NCBI RefSeq assembly: GCF_026262505.1
Contig: NC_067207.1
Location: forward strand, 15,406,082-15,470,081
Origin: Trichomonas vaginalis G3
Taxonomy: Eukaryota > Parabasalia > Trichomonadida > Trichomonadidae
Direction: 5' to 3'
Length of the DNA: 64,000 nucleotides
Positions 63,823 through 64,000 of the stretch are shown in pieces. Position numbers and translations under genes: made by a program. The stretch's first letter is position 1; each line of letters starts with the position of its first letter. The notes beneath the pieces are model-generated. The model was not told where the DNA came from and made no database searches. It saw nothing but the letters and a program-made list of their open reading frames with translations.

Positions 63823-64000
63823 ATGAATGAAACTAGCGGCATTAAAAAAGTTGTTTATAAGCCAATAGTTTTATTTTATTGGATATTTATTGCTCCAATT
63901 GTTGTGACAGGCTTTACATTCTTCTTTTACTACAAAAATAAACATAATATTCCAGGAAGGCTTCCAACAATTTCCACAGCCGCATCTTTGTTACCAGAAA
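63823..64000 (+). CDS. FRAG1/DRAM/Sfk1-like membrane protein, 5' part only
   Basis: The first 59 codons of a gene that leaves the window (MNETSGIKKVVYKPIVLFYW...). One membrane segment is visible at about residues 15-37 (FIAPIVVTGFTFFFYY). It is followed by NIPGRLPTISTAASLLPE, which resembles the conserved first loop (PxIS...xPE) of the FRAG1/DRAM/Sfk1 family of six-membrane-span proteins. Family members act in lipid anchoring or transport and autophagy. The assignment rests on that loop alone. Confidence 0.5.
   Translation, partial: MNETSGIKKVVYKPIVLFYWIFIAPIVVTGFTFFFYYKNKHNIPGRLPTISTAASLLPE

Noticed and set aside
1-64000. Virus-like elements (Maverick/Polinton, LTR)
   Set aside because: Trichomonad genomes carry many Mavericks, but I found no integrase, capsid, polymerase or long terminal repeats here.

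Overview
The window looks like nuclear DNA of a trichomonad (Parabasalia), most like Trichomonas vaginalis. It is very AT-rich between genes. The genes are uninterrupted and some have extremely short leaders with TCA(C/T)(A/T) initiators. It carries a gene with the trichomonad-specific initiator-binding domain (IBD), several ankyrin genes with a DUF3447-type head, and BspA-like leucine-rich-repeat surface proteins. The species is inferred from these families; a sister trichomonad cannot be excluded.

Layout. 0-14 kb: IBD protein (+), a large ubiquitin-specific protease (-), a frameshifted ankyrin gene (-) with a 1.65 kb non-autonomous DNA transposon inserted just upstream, and cohesin subunit SMC3 (-). 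14-21 kb: DDX3/Ded1 RNA helicase (+), an ankyrin pseudogene (-), a GC-richer patch with RNA-like folds and a tRNA-like relic, a GYF-domain protein (-) and the ESCRT-I subunit TSG101/Vps23 (-). 21-26.5 kb: a 5.2 kb Kolobok-like DNA transposon with an intact transposase, itself containing a small MITE and inserted at TTAA inside a palindromic repeat. A second, uninterrupted copy of that repeat lies at 34.2 kb. 28-34 kb: a DEDDy-type 3'-5' exonuclease (+), a frameshifted ankyrin gene (-) and a tandem pair of an unrecognised protein family (-). 34-50 kb: a CARMIL-like LRR protein (-), a BspA protein lacking a normal start (+), an ankyrin gene with one nonsense codon (-), a gene fragment (+), a roughly 1,480-codon BspA gene with one nonsense codon (-) and an LRR_RI protein (+). 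50-57 kb: a cyclin-like fragment, an intact ankyrin protein (+), a uS19/RPS15 ribosomal protein pseudogene (-), and an ankyrin gene whose repeats are separated by T-rich spacers (-). 56-64 kb: a bromodomain protein (+), a 2.6 kb satellite array of about 38 units of 68 bp, HOPS subunit VPS41 (-) and the start of a FRAG1/DRAM/Sfk1-like membrane protein (+).

The genes fall into two classes. Single-copy housekeeping genes (protease, cohesin, helicase, ESCRT-I, HOPS, exonuclease, bromodomain; about 6,800 codons) are all open. Surface and interaction families (ankyrin, BspA) are nearly all broken by one or a few stops or frameshifts while staying family-like on both sides, so the accessory families appear to be decaying recently in place. 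I saw no operons, CRISPR arrays, rRNA genes, convincing introns or virus-like elements.
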